Assembly (NCBI GenBank): GCA_031763025.1
Contig: JASSKH010000041.1
Span: 1,302,001 to 1,366,000 of the forward strand
Reading direction: 5' to 3'
DNA length: 64,000 bases
Source of the DNA: Macrocystis pyrifera
Taxonomy: Eukaryota; Sar; Phaeophyceae; Laminariales; Laminariaceae
In this document: positions 23,899 through 36,700 of the stretch, piece after piece
How the letters are laid out: the number at the start of each line of letters is the position of its first letter
Numbering within the stretch: position 1 is the first letter of the stretch
Notes under the pieces: generated by a model
What the model saw: the letters and a program-made list of their open reading frames with translations, nothing else
What the model was told of the DNA's origin: nothing
Databases searched by the model: none
Translations under genes and position numbers: made by a program

Positions 23899-24121
23899 GC
23901 TGAGGACCAACGCCCCAACAACGGGTTGGGTCGACCGTACCTGGGCCAAGTCCGGCGGGCAGGCCTCATAGCCTAGGTTCTTGTTGATGGGTGAGCGCTG
24001 GGTGTGAGGTCGGGTCAACATGTCCAAGCGCCAGTGGTAAGAGCAGCCTGCTCTGCTGTTGCAACGGGAGCTACGGGTTAAATCGACACAAGACGCGTTC
24101 TAAACGTGGAAGTGTGGTGAG
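23899..24121 (+). repeat. Dispersed repeat E, copy 1 (interrupted by the LTR element)
   Basis: AGGACCAACGCCCCAAC, CCAAGTCCGGCGGGCAGGCC, GGTCGGGTCAAC, then CGTGGAAGTGTGGTGAG. Here the LTR element inserts, and sequence resembling the continuation resumes at 25728. Confidence 0.6.
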
Positions 24122-25727
24122 TGTTATGATACTGCCATGGATGAGGTTGAAAGCCCGGTAGCTACCGGGGTTCAGGCACTGGAATCGTATTTGTAATACT
24201 TGGAATGCGTATCTTAGGTGGAAAACCAAGGGTTTTCCAGAGGGGCACGAGCTTGGTCTCAGTCTCCGCGTGCACGCAAGGAACAAAGCTGCTCTTCTAT
24301 CTCTAAGCAAACAACACACGTGAGTACCAACGAGTACCGACCTAATAGGCAAACCTGTCCAGGGATACAAAGTGTTCCGCCTGCTGATCCTAACAAGTAA
24401 GTGGCGTCGTCGGCAGGACAAAAAACGAGGGGGGGGGGCGATGGCTTTTGTTGACAATTTCTTCCGGTCCCTTGAGGCTAGGTCTCCCTTTCATTCTTTT
24501 TTACGTACTTTGCCGGCTTCGTTGCCTTGCCGTTCAGAGGTGTGGGAGGAGTGGGTTTTAAGGAGCCGCATCTTCGACTCATGTTCTAGTTCGTGGAATC
24601 GGGGTTTCCATGAATTTCCCACAATTCTGCACATATGGCTCATCAGAGTGGGCTAGTGTTATGATGCTGCCTTGAATAAGGTTGAAAGCCCGCTCATTTC
24701 CAGGGCTCCTCGCGGGTCACGGGGTGTTCAAAATGTCACGGGTCGGGTCGGGTCGGGTCAGAAAGTGTTCAACATCTCACGGGTCGGGTCGGGTCGGGTC
24801 AAGAGGTTTTCAAATCTCACGGGTCGGGTCGGGTCGGGTCAAGAGTTTTTCAGATCTCACGGGTCGGGTCGGATCGGGTCAATAGGTGATGAAAAGCTCA
24901 CGGGTCGGGTCAGGTCATGACCCGCGAGAAACGGGTCACTCGCGGGTCGGGCCAGCATGACCCGCGAGTCCTTTTCTGCTGATCTGCGGGTCGGACCCGC
25001 GCATCCGGCCCGCGGATCCGACACTCAAAACACTTCCCGCTCTCTTACCCAAAGGTTTTTCTTGTACAAATACTCAATAACACTCCTTTGGGAGCTTATT
25101 CAAACTTTAAAACACTGCCAAATCCATATACGCATGCCCGCATCCATTTATACCCACTACAGCCAGGCCACATATCGCTTGTAGGCACAAAAGTGAATTT
25201 TAAATTGTTTTTGAAGTGTCGACCCACGGGCCGGATCCGCAGGTCGGACCTGCGGGTCAAGATGAATAGTCTCGTGGGTCAAGGTGACCCGACCCGCATG
25301 AAACCCGTGTCTCACGGGTCAATCCGAAGGTGGCGGGTCGGGTCGGGTCGTGTCTGGAGGTTTTGAAATCTCACGGGTCGGGTCGGGTCAAGAGGCTTTC
25401 AAAACCTCACGGGTCGGGTCGGGTCAGCTGACCCGACCCGACCCGACCCGACCCGTGAGATTTGACCTGACCCGCGAAAGCCCTGGTAATGTCCTGGGTT
25501 CAGGCACTGGGATCGTATTTGTAATACTTGGAAGCGTATTTTAGGTGGAAGACCAGGGGTTTTCCAGAGACGCACGAGCTTGGTCTCAGTCTCCGCGTGC
25601 ACGAAAGGAATGCAGCTGCTCTTCTTCTATCTCTAAGCAACCAAGACACACATGAGTACCAACGAGTACCTACCTGATAGGCAAACCCGTCCAGGGATAC
25701 GAAGTGTCCCGCCTGCTGGTCCTCACA
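24122..25727 (+). mobile_element. Two-LTR miniature (TRIM-like) element with a nested hAT-like insertion
   Basis: Left LTR 24122-24395 (TGTTATGATACTGCC to CCTAACA), a 261-bp internal segment, right LTR 24657-25727. A primer-binding-like TGGCGTCGTCGGCAGGA lies just inside the left LTR. The flanks give a 4-bp target duplication, TGAG (24118-24121 and 25728-25731). The right LTR is enlarged by the GGGTC element at 24701-25485. The internal segment has no coding capacity, so this is a non-autonomous relative of the chromovirus at 60.8 kb; by structure it looks whole. Confidence 0.8.
24701..25485. mobile_element. hAT-like non-autonomous element with GGGTC arrays, copy 1 (785 bp)
   Basis: The ends are CAGGGCTCCTCGCGGGTC and, inverted, CAGGGCTTTCGCGGGTC. 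The 8-bp flanks, CTCATTTC and GTAATGTC, sit where an uninterrupted LTR has GTAATTAC. Inside each end lie ~40-bp units of (GGGTC)3-4 plus an AT-rich spacer, in opposite orientation on the two sides of a ~250-bp unique core. CAGGG ends with 8-bp duplications indicate the hAT superfamily. No transposase is encoded. Confidence 0.75.
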
Positions 25728-26454
25728 TGAGAGCCTAAGCCATATTGTTATCGATCCGCCCAAGGATAAAAAATAAAATAAAACGAAAACATGAGAGGCC
25801 TTGTATGTATACGAATCCTCACCATCACCAAAGAGCAGCAGCGGCACGCATCACAAGCAACCACCCCACACACAACAGCAGCAACATGCCAAGTCGATAG
25901 TTGTAACTTCTCTTAAGTCCGCAAAATATAAATAACTTAATCTACGTATACGCGTACGTTTTTTTTTTTCCGTTTTTTTTTCCGAAAAAAACATATCCAC
26001 AGGCACTTTAAATAAAAGGTTGGATCCTTTTACTACTACTACTGCTCCGCACAGAACCACATGTTCACGTCTAATTCCAAGTATAGTGGCCCCCAAACGC
26101 GGGTGCAATCCTTCCTAGACGTGTTAATGTACCACGGTTGCGGCGCCCACCCAATAAGCCGAGAGTGTTGATGTGGATGAGCTCCCGCTCTCCCCAGTCG
26201 TTTTACGCGATTTTTTTTTCCGCGCACACGGGCCACGAGTAAGGATTGACGACCTTGATGCTCCTTGCGGACTATCAAAAAACAATGCTTCCGTCCAACC
26301 TTGGAATATGGACGCCTAGGGAAAACAGGCCAATGCCATTCGTCGGTGCTCCAGCCGTGGAGTTCAACAGGGTCCCCTGGGTGCGGTTGTGTAAAAAACA
26401 ACAAAAAATTGTTCTTGCCTAATTATCTGTCTCATATTTATTATCTCTTGACAT
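25728..26454. other. Flank of the nested element cluster
   Basis: The first ~30 bp look like the continuation of repeat E; the rest has no recognised content. Confidence 0.4.
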
Positions 26455-27075
26455 GTTGTAAAGTGTAAGGCAGTATGGACCTAGGAACCGACACTGCTAG
26501 CAGGTTGATGCCTTTGGCTCTGCTCTGGTCACTCACACGAGGTGCTTGGCGATGTTAGAAGTTATAAGCTCTTCTTGAATTAGTTGCTGCTTACCTCGCC
26601 AGATGTCTTCTGAACGTAGGGGCGAGGCGCTCATCAGAAAGGCAGGCGATAACGCTTGCCAGGTATAATGAGGGGACAATTGCTACAAACCATAAGGCCG
26701 TAACAAGAGAGAGAGAGAATACCATAACACTAGCCCACCCTGCAGGGCCGTATATGCAGATTCATAGAAAACTCAGGCACGAACTAAACCAATCCGGAGA
26801 ACTCGGAGGATGGATTAAAGATGCGGCACTTCGCAACCCACTCCCACATCTCTAACTTGCAAGGCTGTGGCCCATTACACGTGGACACTGCGAACCAGAC
26901 AGCAAGTCCGAAGTGCGGATACGCGAAAGCAGGAAAAACAAGCTGGACCTACCCGGACGCTAAATCGAAGAACAAAACCCAAGGAAGCGGTGTGGCTCGC
27001 GTAACCAGGAGCGACATAAGCTAAGGCGAGTCGAGCAATGTACCCGCCGCAACAAGGGAGAGGGGATACCATAAC
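26455..27075 (-). mobile_element. Decayed fragment related to the same LTR family
   Basis: The stretch from 26731 (CTAGCCCACCCTGC) to about 26870 resembles the sequence next to the chromovirus 3' LTR (from 61124), in the same orientation. An LTR-like end, CCATAACA, precedes it, and a similar GGATACCATAACA recurs near 27070. It is too diverged to fix the limits well. Confidence 0.45.
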
Positions 27076-27519
27076 AAAGTTGTCTGAATTTTCCCAGTTC
27101 AGTCTCCTCCAGGCGTGACTCTCGCATTTTTTTTTCGATTTAGAATGAAATCGTAGCCGTGTCCAGGGGGCGTTCGGTCGAGCTATAAAGCTCCTTGGAG
27201 AATGAATCGACATTTCAGTATAGATGTCACATCTTGACTCTCGACAGCATACACTGCACACTTTATATGGCGCGCAGCACCTCGACAAAGCCGCAGGCTG
27301 TTCCGCTACAGACCCAGCTATGTCTATGAAACCGTATTATTAGTACTAAGTATTCCCTGTTGTGCAGAGCTCTATGATAGGCAGTGTACTCATAGAATGT
27401 GCACGAGTGTTGTAGTACTAGGTACCATAGATGTTCAGTTGCCCTGTTGCGTTGACTCTGTCGTACGGAGAAAAAAGAAAGTATCATTCGTGATGAGCCA
27501 ACACCAAAACGCACACGAA

Positions 27520-27632
27520 TCGTCATGACCATCGTCATCATCATCATTGTCACCACCACCACAACCACCGCCACCACCGCCACTACCACCACCATCATCA
27601 CCACCACCACCACCACCCTCCTCGTCGTCACC
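27520..27632. repeat. CAT/CAC microsatellite just past the CFAP99 stop codon
   Basis: Trinucleotide array about 100 bp beyond the stop codon, so probably in or near the 3' UTR. Confidence 0.8.
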
Positions 27633-27720
27633 CATCTGGGCCTCGCATTGCCATCACATACATGCGTGCCTCCACAAAAAAACTACACGCAAAAGCATTA
27701 CTACGTACAGAGAGCGGCCG

Positions 27721-30700
27721 CTACCACCGCACAGCAGCGGTGGCATCCATCTCCGCTCCTGCGGCAACTAAATCATCGTTTGCCCCCACCGTTTCCGTGT
27801 TGGCTGCGGTAAAGGCAGCGGTGGTAGTAGCGGCCGTAGCGGCGTCGACGCCGTCTTCAATGCTGCTGCTCGATTTTTCTCCGCGGTTGGTGACCTTGCT
27901 CGTGCCGACGACGCTCCGTCCAGCTTTCGCTTTGGAGAGGGCCAGCCTCGAGCTCGCCACGCTCTCTCTGGAGATTGCCGCAGCGTAAGGGTTGTGCTCC
28001 ACGAGCTTGCGCCGAACCTCCCTCGCCTGTGATGACCGAGGGAGGAGGGGGGGGGGGGGGGCGTGCTCGTTTGTTGATTGCCCCGCTCCCTCCGTCCCCT
28101 GTATTACCGCAAGCCAATCCTTACCGGGCAGCCGATTACAGTCCATATACCAGGTACTGCATTGCTATAGTCATCGCGTTTTCCATCCTCAATACAATGT
28201 GTAGCCTGAGCTTCAACGTTGATACCTCATAAAGCACTACCCGAAAAAAGAAGAGAAATGAGAAGACTTAAGGAAAACCCGAAATACAACCGTGAAAAGC
28301 ACTACAGTAGAACTTGGCCTCTCAGGTAGCAACTACGTAACTGTTGAAATATTACGAGCGTATATACTGCGTGATGATCTTTTTTTTTTTATATATCGCG
28401 CCCTTTTGTCGTGCACAAATATAACAACTACCTTTACTGCTGTTGATATGCTGCGTGGTGACTGTTTCTGCTTTCACGTGTCGCGCGTCCCGTGCCGCTG
28501 ACCTTTTGTTTCGCGGCCTGGAAGTTTTCCTGCCTCCCGCGCATCTCGCCCCTTTGCTCCTCCATCAGCCTCTCCCTCGCGGCGTCGAACTCGCGTTGTT
28601 TCTTTCGGTACAGGCGCAGCTTGCGTGCCTGTGGGCACCGTCCATTTCGGGGTACAAGAAGATCGTGTGGAATGGTGCTACAGGAAAAAACACCACGTAC
28701 ATCCAGTAGGTCATCATCGTACTGAGTACGTAAGACAGAAGTTTGACGCATTGAACTACCAATACGATGCAACACCCAAACACACAGTTAGGTCTTCTGG
28801 AATTCAAGACACCAAGCAACTGGTTTCCACCTCCGAAACACACGATAGACATCCCGACCCCCCGTTTTTTAAACATGCCATCATATTTACAAAAACATGC
28901 GGTACTACTGCTGTACGTCAAATATACAACGAATCCGTATTTCTGTCATCCCAGGACACTATTACGGGGGACCACAGTAAATAGGACTTAATATAGTTAG
29001 CAAAAATAGGTAAATATATAGGTTTTGGTGTGTACCGTAGGTCCTATTTACAATGGTCCCCCGTAATAATTAGTTTGCCACCCTGTGCACGAGGCACACG
29101 ATGTAACAATAAACAGGGGATGGCAATTTTGTTGTTTCGTTTTTCAGATGTACATGAAGTGTACCAGGTAGTTTGTAAGAGGGTACACAGTGTGGGTGAA
29201 ATAATTCCTTGAGTTTTTACGTGTGAAAAAAAAGGAATTCCAACCTCTAGGGTGTTTTTGTAACTGCTGCCGCCAATTTGTTGAGCGCTGGTTCTACGTT
29301 GCCCACCCCTCGACGGTCTAGTATCAAGTGCACATGGGAACATATCATCTACAGTACAGACTATTTACAGTACAGATCATCGATTCCCGCACCGAGTGAT
29401 TTAGATCTTTCGAGGGCAGATACATTCCTAATCTTGTACTACTCCGGGTGCAAATATAAGCAACGTTTGTGCATTAACACGACGACCAATCGGTCCTTGT
29501 ATTTCCGCCCAAGAGTAGCGAATAGGATCTACCTGGTACAGCAGTAGCTCATCCGGTTGGCGCGTGGGAGCCGTATGAAAAAAACTGTCATCATCTATCT
29601 GCAGTGCGTATGGTAGGACATGACAGGTCTCCTGAGTTGGATCATCTGTACTGTGTGTACAGATCCTGCACCACATCTCGTAACCGCAGATTAGGATCTA
29701 CTGGAGACGATCTATCTGTAAATGATGTATCTGATCTGTCGACGATCTATCTGTCCAACGTGTTGGAGCGATCTTCATAAGAAATTCGCATTCAAAGGGT
29801 GTATTGTGCCATCATTTACGTACCTGGTATAGTAATAGTGGTAGTACAAAATATATCCCAGTGGCGCGGGGAACACTCGTTTTAGTTTTGTTTATCTTCG
29901 CCCCCTCTCTCTCCCCCCCCTCGCGTAGCTTATAGCTTGAATATCTTCAGGACCGGAGGGGAGGTGGTCAGGTCAAGGCTCAACAGCTGATTGGTATCCC
30001 CCGACCCCCCGGAAGCTAAAAAGATTCGGAAAAGGGAAATGGGTAGGTGTGGGAAATCGCCACCATTGATAACCCCACATCTTCTGCCTGCAGCGAAGGA
30101 GTCTACACTGGACCTATGTATGATCGTTTCGTTGGGGGGGCAAGACGGTTGACATTGCGCGGCAGCGGATACACGAATCTCGACGACAAGACGCAAACGT
30201 AAGAATGATTGCTTTTCGGCGTGCGAGGGAAGCATTCGATCTTGTTGACCCGCTAGACTCGTTGTGTACACGAGGCAACGTTCAGGTCCAGGGGGACGGA
30301 CGTTTGTCATTTTTTACTGCAACTGCACTCGTACGGGACTTCTCCTGAGGAGAGCGTCAAAGTTTTTGGGGGAATGCCTCGCCGGACCTCTCGTAGTAGC
30401 GTTATTTTAAGCGGGGCAAGTGGTTCGGCCGGTTCTTGTCGATCCATTTTAATATGTACCGTATGTGCAGAGCGCGATGACGAGCTTCGCTGTTGATCAC
30501 TCCAGAAAAAGAACTACTCCCCAGACAGAGCAAGAAATGTTGATCACTCCAGAAAAAAAACTACTCCCCACACAGAGCAAGAAATACCACCAAGGGGGAT
30601 CAAACAAAGGAGACCTATACAAGCAACCTTTTTTTCGTAAATACGTGTCCTGAAAAAAAAATTGCAGCCAAGGAGCGCGTGGTGGAAGAAGCACCAAACC

Positions 30701-33700
30701 CGTAGAACACCTACCCGCGAAACGCAAGCCATGATGCCGCACTCTCTTTGCTCACCTCTCTCTTCCTCGTGTTCTCCTCCACCTGCCTCCTATCTTCTCT
30801 GGCGACCATCTGGTACTTCTCCGCCGCGTCTCTGTAATTTCAAATTGAAGCAATGGCACAGTTAGGCGAGCTGTTGACGATCGCTCGTGAGTAAATGTTC
30901 TTGGTCTAGTTAGTAGCGTTTGTTTTGGTAGTTTTCGTGCATCTTCGCCGCGCATCGTACGGCTAAATTGTGCGATCATGTGCAGATATCATAGCAGCGG
31001 CATAATTTACACAGGAACACATACAGGGTACTATTGTGAGTTGTCGCAGTCCACATGGCAGTTCGTGGAGGAATATAATTCCAAACACCCACTCCTTGAA
31101 TTCTGAAGCTTCAGATTCTGTCTTCTAAATTACTTATACGGACTGCATTTCCCTCACGAGGTCATAGAAAACCGGCAGTACGCGCGTTCGAAGTATCACA
31201 CACAGCTTGCAAAGACTAGTGTTGACGAAATCCTCGATCTCACAGCTGTTGGTTTTTAGTTTTATGAACAAGAAAACGCAGCTTTTGGATGGATATTCGT
31301 CATGTAGCTTTTGGGTATACAACTTAGACGATGTCGATTTAGATTCCAGAGGTAGTAGCCGAAGGTGTCACCTAGCCACGCGTTGTCTCCTCTCGGCCTC
31401 CCTCTCCGCCCCGCTGAGCATCTGCCTATGGCTGCTCTCCTCTATAGCCGCGGCCGCTCGCCCCATGTACATGGTCGCCTTCGTGCGCCGTTCCTCCTGC
31501 GGTTAGATTCGGAGAAACGACTTTCAGTTTTGGAATAAGCATTGTATCCACTGTACGCATGAGGAGCTAGATAGCTGAGCTGGGTGCTCTCTCTGCACGT
31601 AAGCAGGCAGAAGCCCGGCACCTACTGCACACGCTGCACTGCACGGGGAACCTGTTAGAATGTACGGAGTTGAATGGTGTGCATGGGAAGCTAAGAATTT
31701 GAGCTAGCTGCTCTGTGCGGGGGCAAACATCTGGCACTTTAGTGTAGTACGAGGTACCCGGTACAACAGAGAGGGTCGAGGATTTGAACCCTATAATTGG
31801 CAAAACTGAAGGCCCTTGCGGACCTTAGGGACTAAAGCAGGGGGAGACGGGGGGGGCAGGGGAGTGTACTCGTATCATACATGGCCGTAATCGTATGATA
31901 CGACCGTAGACCCTCTCATTCCCACAATGCCGGGACGGAGCACGTCGGGTTTCGCCGACCAGGAAGATGCCGGTGGCACCGAAGCGCGAAGCGCCGTGAC
32001 GTGTCCGACGAGTCGCATGAAGGGTGAGCTGCATCCTATTGAGAACCGCTTTAGAGGCGGACTTTCCTGCATGCATATGGGTGACGGTGTCGAAGAGATC
32101 TCTGTTTTTTCTGGTGTGGCCACTTCCAGAGACAGCATTGGATACACTACGTAAGCCGGCGTTCGTGCCCCAGGAGCCTACAGCATAACTTCCGTTCTTG
32201 CCCTCGGAAGACACCAGCACGCCGGTACCCGCCAAACGTGGCCGCGGGTCTCATCTCTTCGACGATTTTACGTGTTTATGCGTATGCTTGCCGTCGCTTT
32301 GAGGCAGGAGAGGGGTACTGTGACCCAGTCGAACACTGCTGACTCGTCGTGATTGAACAGGGGGGGGGGAGGAGGGGGGGGGGGGGGGGGGGGGTGGGGG
32401 CGTATTCACTTGTTGCTTGCCTTATTCATTTGACCATTGACCACGCATCCCTTTCGAGACGGAGCACCGTTCCTACTCGTAATAGAAACCACCGCCAACG
32501 TTTGGGCGCTTTGGGCGCTCATGACTTTGTTTCCATGTATTACATAGGAACTTTTTCGCTAGTCTTATCCCCTTCCTGTTTCGCCGGGGGGGGAGAGGGG
32601 TACATTTTTCGGCGCTATCTCCTGCACGCGCTGGACTGCCTACCGCATGATTCCTTGCAGGTATCACACCCCCCCCTCTCGCACGAATTTTCCAAGCCGT
32701 TTTTTTCCTTCTGACAACGGGGGCAGGGAGGTTGCTAAAAAAAAGTGCCGAGCGACGCGTCCGATTGAAAATATCTTCTCGACGAGATTTTCAAATGCGC
32801 CATTCGTTGTTTGCGCTGTATGCGCGCCCCGAGGGTTTTGGGGGAAAAGTCGGCTCTGAATACCGTCATCCCAGGGTGTGTGTGTGTTTTTCTCGATATA
32901 TATACTTTTACGGGGGGGCATAGTAAATAGGGCCCAATATTGTTAGTAAAAAATAGGTAAGTATATTGGTTTTGTGTATAACATAGGTCCTATTAACTAT
33001 GGTCCCCCGTAATATACATTATGGGAGAAGAATTTGATTGTAATATGGGAGAAGAGCACACACAATAAAACCAGCTAGCACGAAAGAGCCGACAGCAATA
33101 GTGGCGATCAAGGACAATTTTTAGGCCAAACGTTTGTTTCAGCGGCTCACACCCACTACGTGTAAGGGGCCAGTGCGCTATATATATATAGTGGCTAGCC
33201 GCTGCCCTTTATCTTCAACAGTCTTAAAACCAAGCTTTTGTGTGTTGTACCCCGCCTTGGAATCGTTTGTTTTCTTATGCGCGTGCTCGCAGCCAAACAA
33301 AAAACATCAAGATAGCAGAGGCCATGCTTTTTTCAGTGAGACACGGAGACAGCGACTCCGCCCGAGTGGCCTGAACCTTGCACCACTCTAGGCGCAAATA
33401 TAAGAACCAGTTCGTTGTCATATTCTAGTTTAAACGTGCCTAATGTTTCCGTTCAGAGGGGTATGCAGTGAAAATAGGGGTGGTGTTTTTCCCTACCGCA
33501 GGCTTGGTTGGTAATAACCAGCACTTTTCGCGGGCGAGGCAGACCTCACGGGTTGGGTCGGTTCGGGTCGGGTCGGGTTAGCTGACCCAACCCGACCCGC
33601 CAAAATTTTGAGTACGTTGACTTGACCCGACTCAACCCGCGAGATTTTGAAAGCCTCTTGACCCGACCCGACCTGATCCGCGAGATTTGAAAAACTGTTG

Positions 33701-36700
33701 ACCCGACCTGACCCGACCCGTGAGATTTGAAAATCTCCTGGCCCGACCCGACCCGACCCGACCAGCGAGATTTCGAAACCCCCTGACCCGACCCGCCGCC
33801 TTCCGATTGACCCGTGAGGCACGGGTTTCATGCGGGTTGGGTCACCTTGACCCGCGAGACCATTTATCTGACCCGCAGGTTCGACTCGCGGATCTGGCCC
33901 GCGGATCGACATTTCAAAAACAGTTTATTAGTCATTCTTGTTTGGCTTAGCTGTAGCGGGTATGGATGGATGTGGGCATGCGTATATGGATTTGGCGGTA
34001 TTGTAATGTTCAAGTATGATACCAAAGAAGTATTACTGAGTATTGGCACGAGAGCAGCCTTTGGGTAAGAGAGCGGGAAGTGTTTTAAGTGTCGGATCCG
34101 CAAGCCGGATGCGCGGGTCCGACCCGCGGGTCAGCAGAAAACAACTCGCGGGTCATGCTGACCCGACCCGCGAGTGACCCGTTTCTCGCGGGTCATGACC
34201 TGAGCTGACCCGTGAGGTTTTCATCACCTCTTGACCCGACCTGACCCGACCTGACCCGACCTGACCCGACCTGACCCGACCCGTGAGATTGGAAAAGCTC
34301 TTGACTCGACCCGACCCGACCCGTGAGGTGTTGAAAAACTCTTGGCCCGACCTGACCCGACCCGCGAGATTCGAAAACCTCTTGACCCGGCCCGACCCGA
34401 CCCGACCCGACCCATATGAGACTTTGAAAACTTTCTGACCCGACCCAACCCGCGGCATTTTGAATGCCCCGTGACCCGACCCGCGAGTTAGGTCATGACC
34501 AGCAAAAAACCCTGGTAATGACCCTTCTTTGATTTGTGTCATGGGGACGAACGAATGTTTTGTGTGCTGGAGGCTGCCCACGGAGATCGGGCCACCGTCT
34601 CCAATCCGGGTGTTCGGTGTGGGGGCGGCTTGGCGACCCGAAAGGGGGCGTGTGACAGTCGTATGTTCCAACGCGGGGCCTGCCCTCTCTTATCCACCCC
34701 CCCCCCCCCCCCATTATATATATTATATATGGGTTGGGTTGGCGTCGGTTGGCAACGACACTGTAAAACATGCCGCTCACTACGTGAGCTAGACATCCAG
34801 GGTACCCTTTTTTTTTTTTTTTTTTTTTTGGCGATCGCCCACAGCTGGTTGTCGAGTGAGATCATTCGTGCGAAGTAAAGAACCTTTACTCTGCACAAGG
34901 GAATTGATCGTATCACGTAATGTTCAAGGTAAGGCACCCAAGAGGCAGTTACATAGTACTCCCATTGCTGTCTCTGGAAGTGGCTACACCGGAAAGTAAA
35001 CTAACTCATTGAGGCTGTCATCCATATGCAAGTCCGCCTCACAAGCGGTTCTTAGTAGGATGCAGCTCACCCTTCATGCGACTCGCCGGACATCTCACGG
35101 CGCTTCGCGCTTGGTGCAAGCAATGTCTGCCTGGTCGGTGAAAACCCGACATGCTCCGTCCCGGCATTGTAGGGATGCGAGGGTCTATGGTCATACGACT
35201 ACGGCCATGCATGAGATTGAGTACATCTCTCCTATCGAGTACACCCCCCCCCCCCCCCTACCCCCTCTCTACAGGTTATATATAGGTTGGGTTGGCGTCG
35301 GTTGGCAACGACACTGTGAAGCATGCCGCTCACTACTTGAGCTAGACAACCAAGGTACCGCTTTTTTTCTTTTTTTTTTCCTGTGGCGATCGGTCACAGC
35401 TGGTGGTCGAGTTAGATCGTTCGTGCGAGATGGAGAACCTTTACTCCGCACAAGGGGAATGGTCGTATCACGTAGTGTTCAAGGTAAGACATCCACGAGG
35501 CAGTTACATAGTACTCCCATTGCTGTCTCTGGAAGTGGCTACACCGGAAATTAAATTAAACTCATTGAAGCTGTCATCCGTATGCAAGTCCGCCTCACAA
35601 GCGGTTCTTAGTAGGATGCAGCTCACACTTCATGCGACTTGCCTTACACCTCACGGCGCTTCGCGCTTGGTGCAAGCAATGTCTGCCTGGTCGGTGAAAA
35701 CCCGACATGCTCCGTCCCGGCATTTTAGAGATGAGAGGGTCTATGGTCATACGACTACGGCCATGCATGAGATCGAGTCCTTCTCTCCTATCGAGTATAC
35801 CCCCCCCTCCCACCCAGCTCCCCGAACGTGACATGGAGGACTTCTTCGATACACTAGATAGCAGCGAGAAAACGATCACTATCCTAGGAGATAGATGATG
35901 GCCACAGGCGGCGAAACAGGAAGGAGGTAAGAATAGCAAAAACGTTTTTTATGCGGTATATGGAAACGACGTAATGAGCACCGAAATGTATGGGGGTGTC
36001 TCTATTAGGAGTAGGAACGGTGCTCCGTCTCGAAAGGTATGCGTGGTCAAGGGTCAAATGACTTAATCAAGCAACCCCGACGTGCTCCGTCCCAGCATTG
36101 TAGAGATGCGAGGGCCTATGGTCATGCGACTACTGCCATGCATGATAATGAGTACGCCCCCCCGCCCCCCTCGGTACAACGCCGCAATCGCCACTCGACA
36201 CCCCATCGAATCAAACTCGACCTATGTATACATTATCACTATTATTAACAATGTGCAGCATGAGCTTCAACGCCAATCACACACATAAAAGAAGACACAT
36301 CCAAGAGAAATTATACTACTGATAGCAGCGACCAAACCCAACGGCTCGACCTGCCTGCTCGCAGCAACCTCACTGAGAAACATCCACGACCAACTCCATC
36401 GCCCCCCCCCCTCAAGGAATATTAAGTCTCCGGCTTTAGTTTTGGCACGCGTTGTCCCACCCACCTCTTCCGCCAGCACCTCTCGCTCCGCTTCACGAGC
36501 GAGCCTTTTCGTATTTAACTCCTCCATCAACTACCGGGCTCGTCACGAATAGTGGGAGTTCGAAGCGAACGAGGGAGAGGGGCGGCGGGGGGGAGGGGGG
36601 GGGGTAAGGGGGGGGAGGGACGGGGGGGGGGGGGGGGGTGGAGGGGAAGGGGGAGAGGGAAGGGGGGGACGGGGGCCCTCGTAGAGCCAGCCATTTGATT

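Noticed and set aside
24700-25490. Telomere-like or centromeric satellite (GGGTC)n
   Set aside because: The arrays are confined between defined ends with 8-bp duplications and a unique core, so they belong to a transposon.
31745-31810. Possible tRNA on the minus strand (GGGTTCAAATCCTCGACCC)
   Set aside because: Only a B-box-like block is present; no A box or cloverleaf around it.
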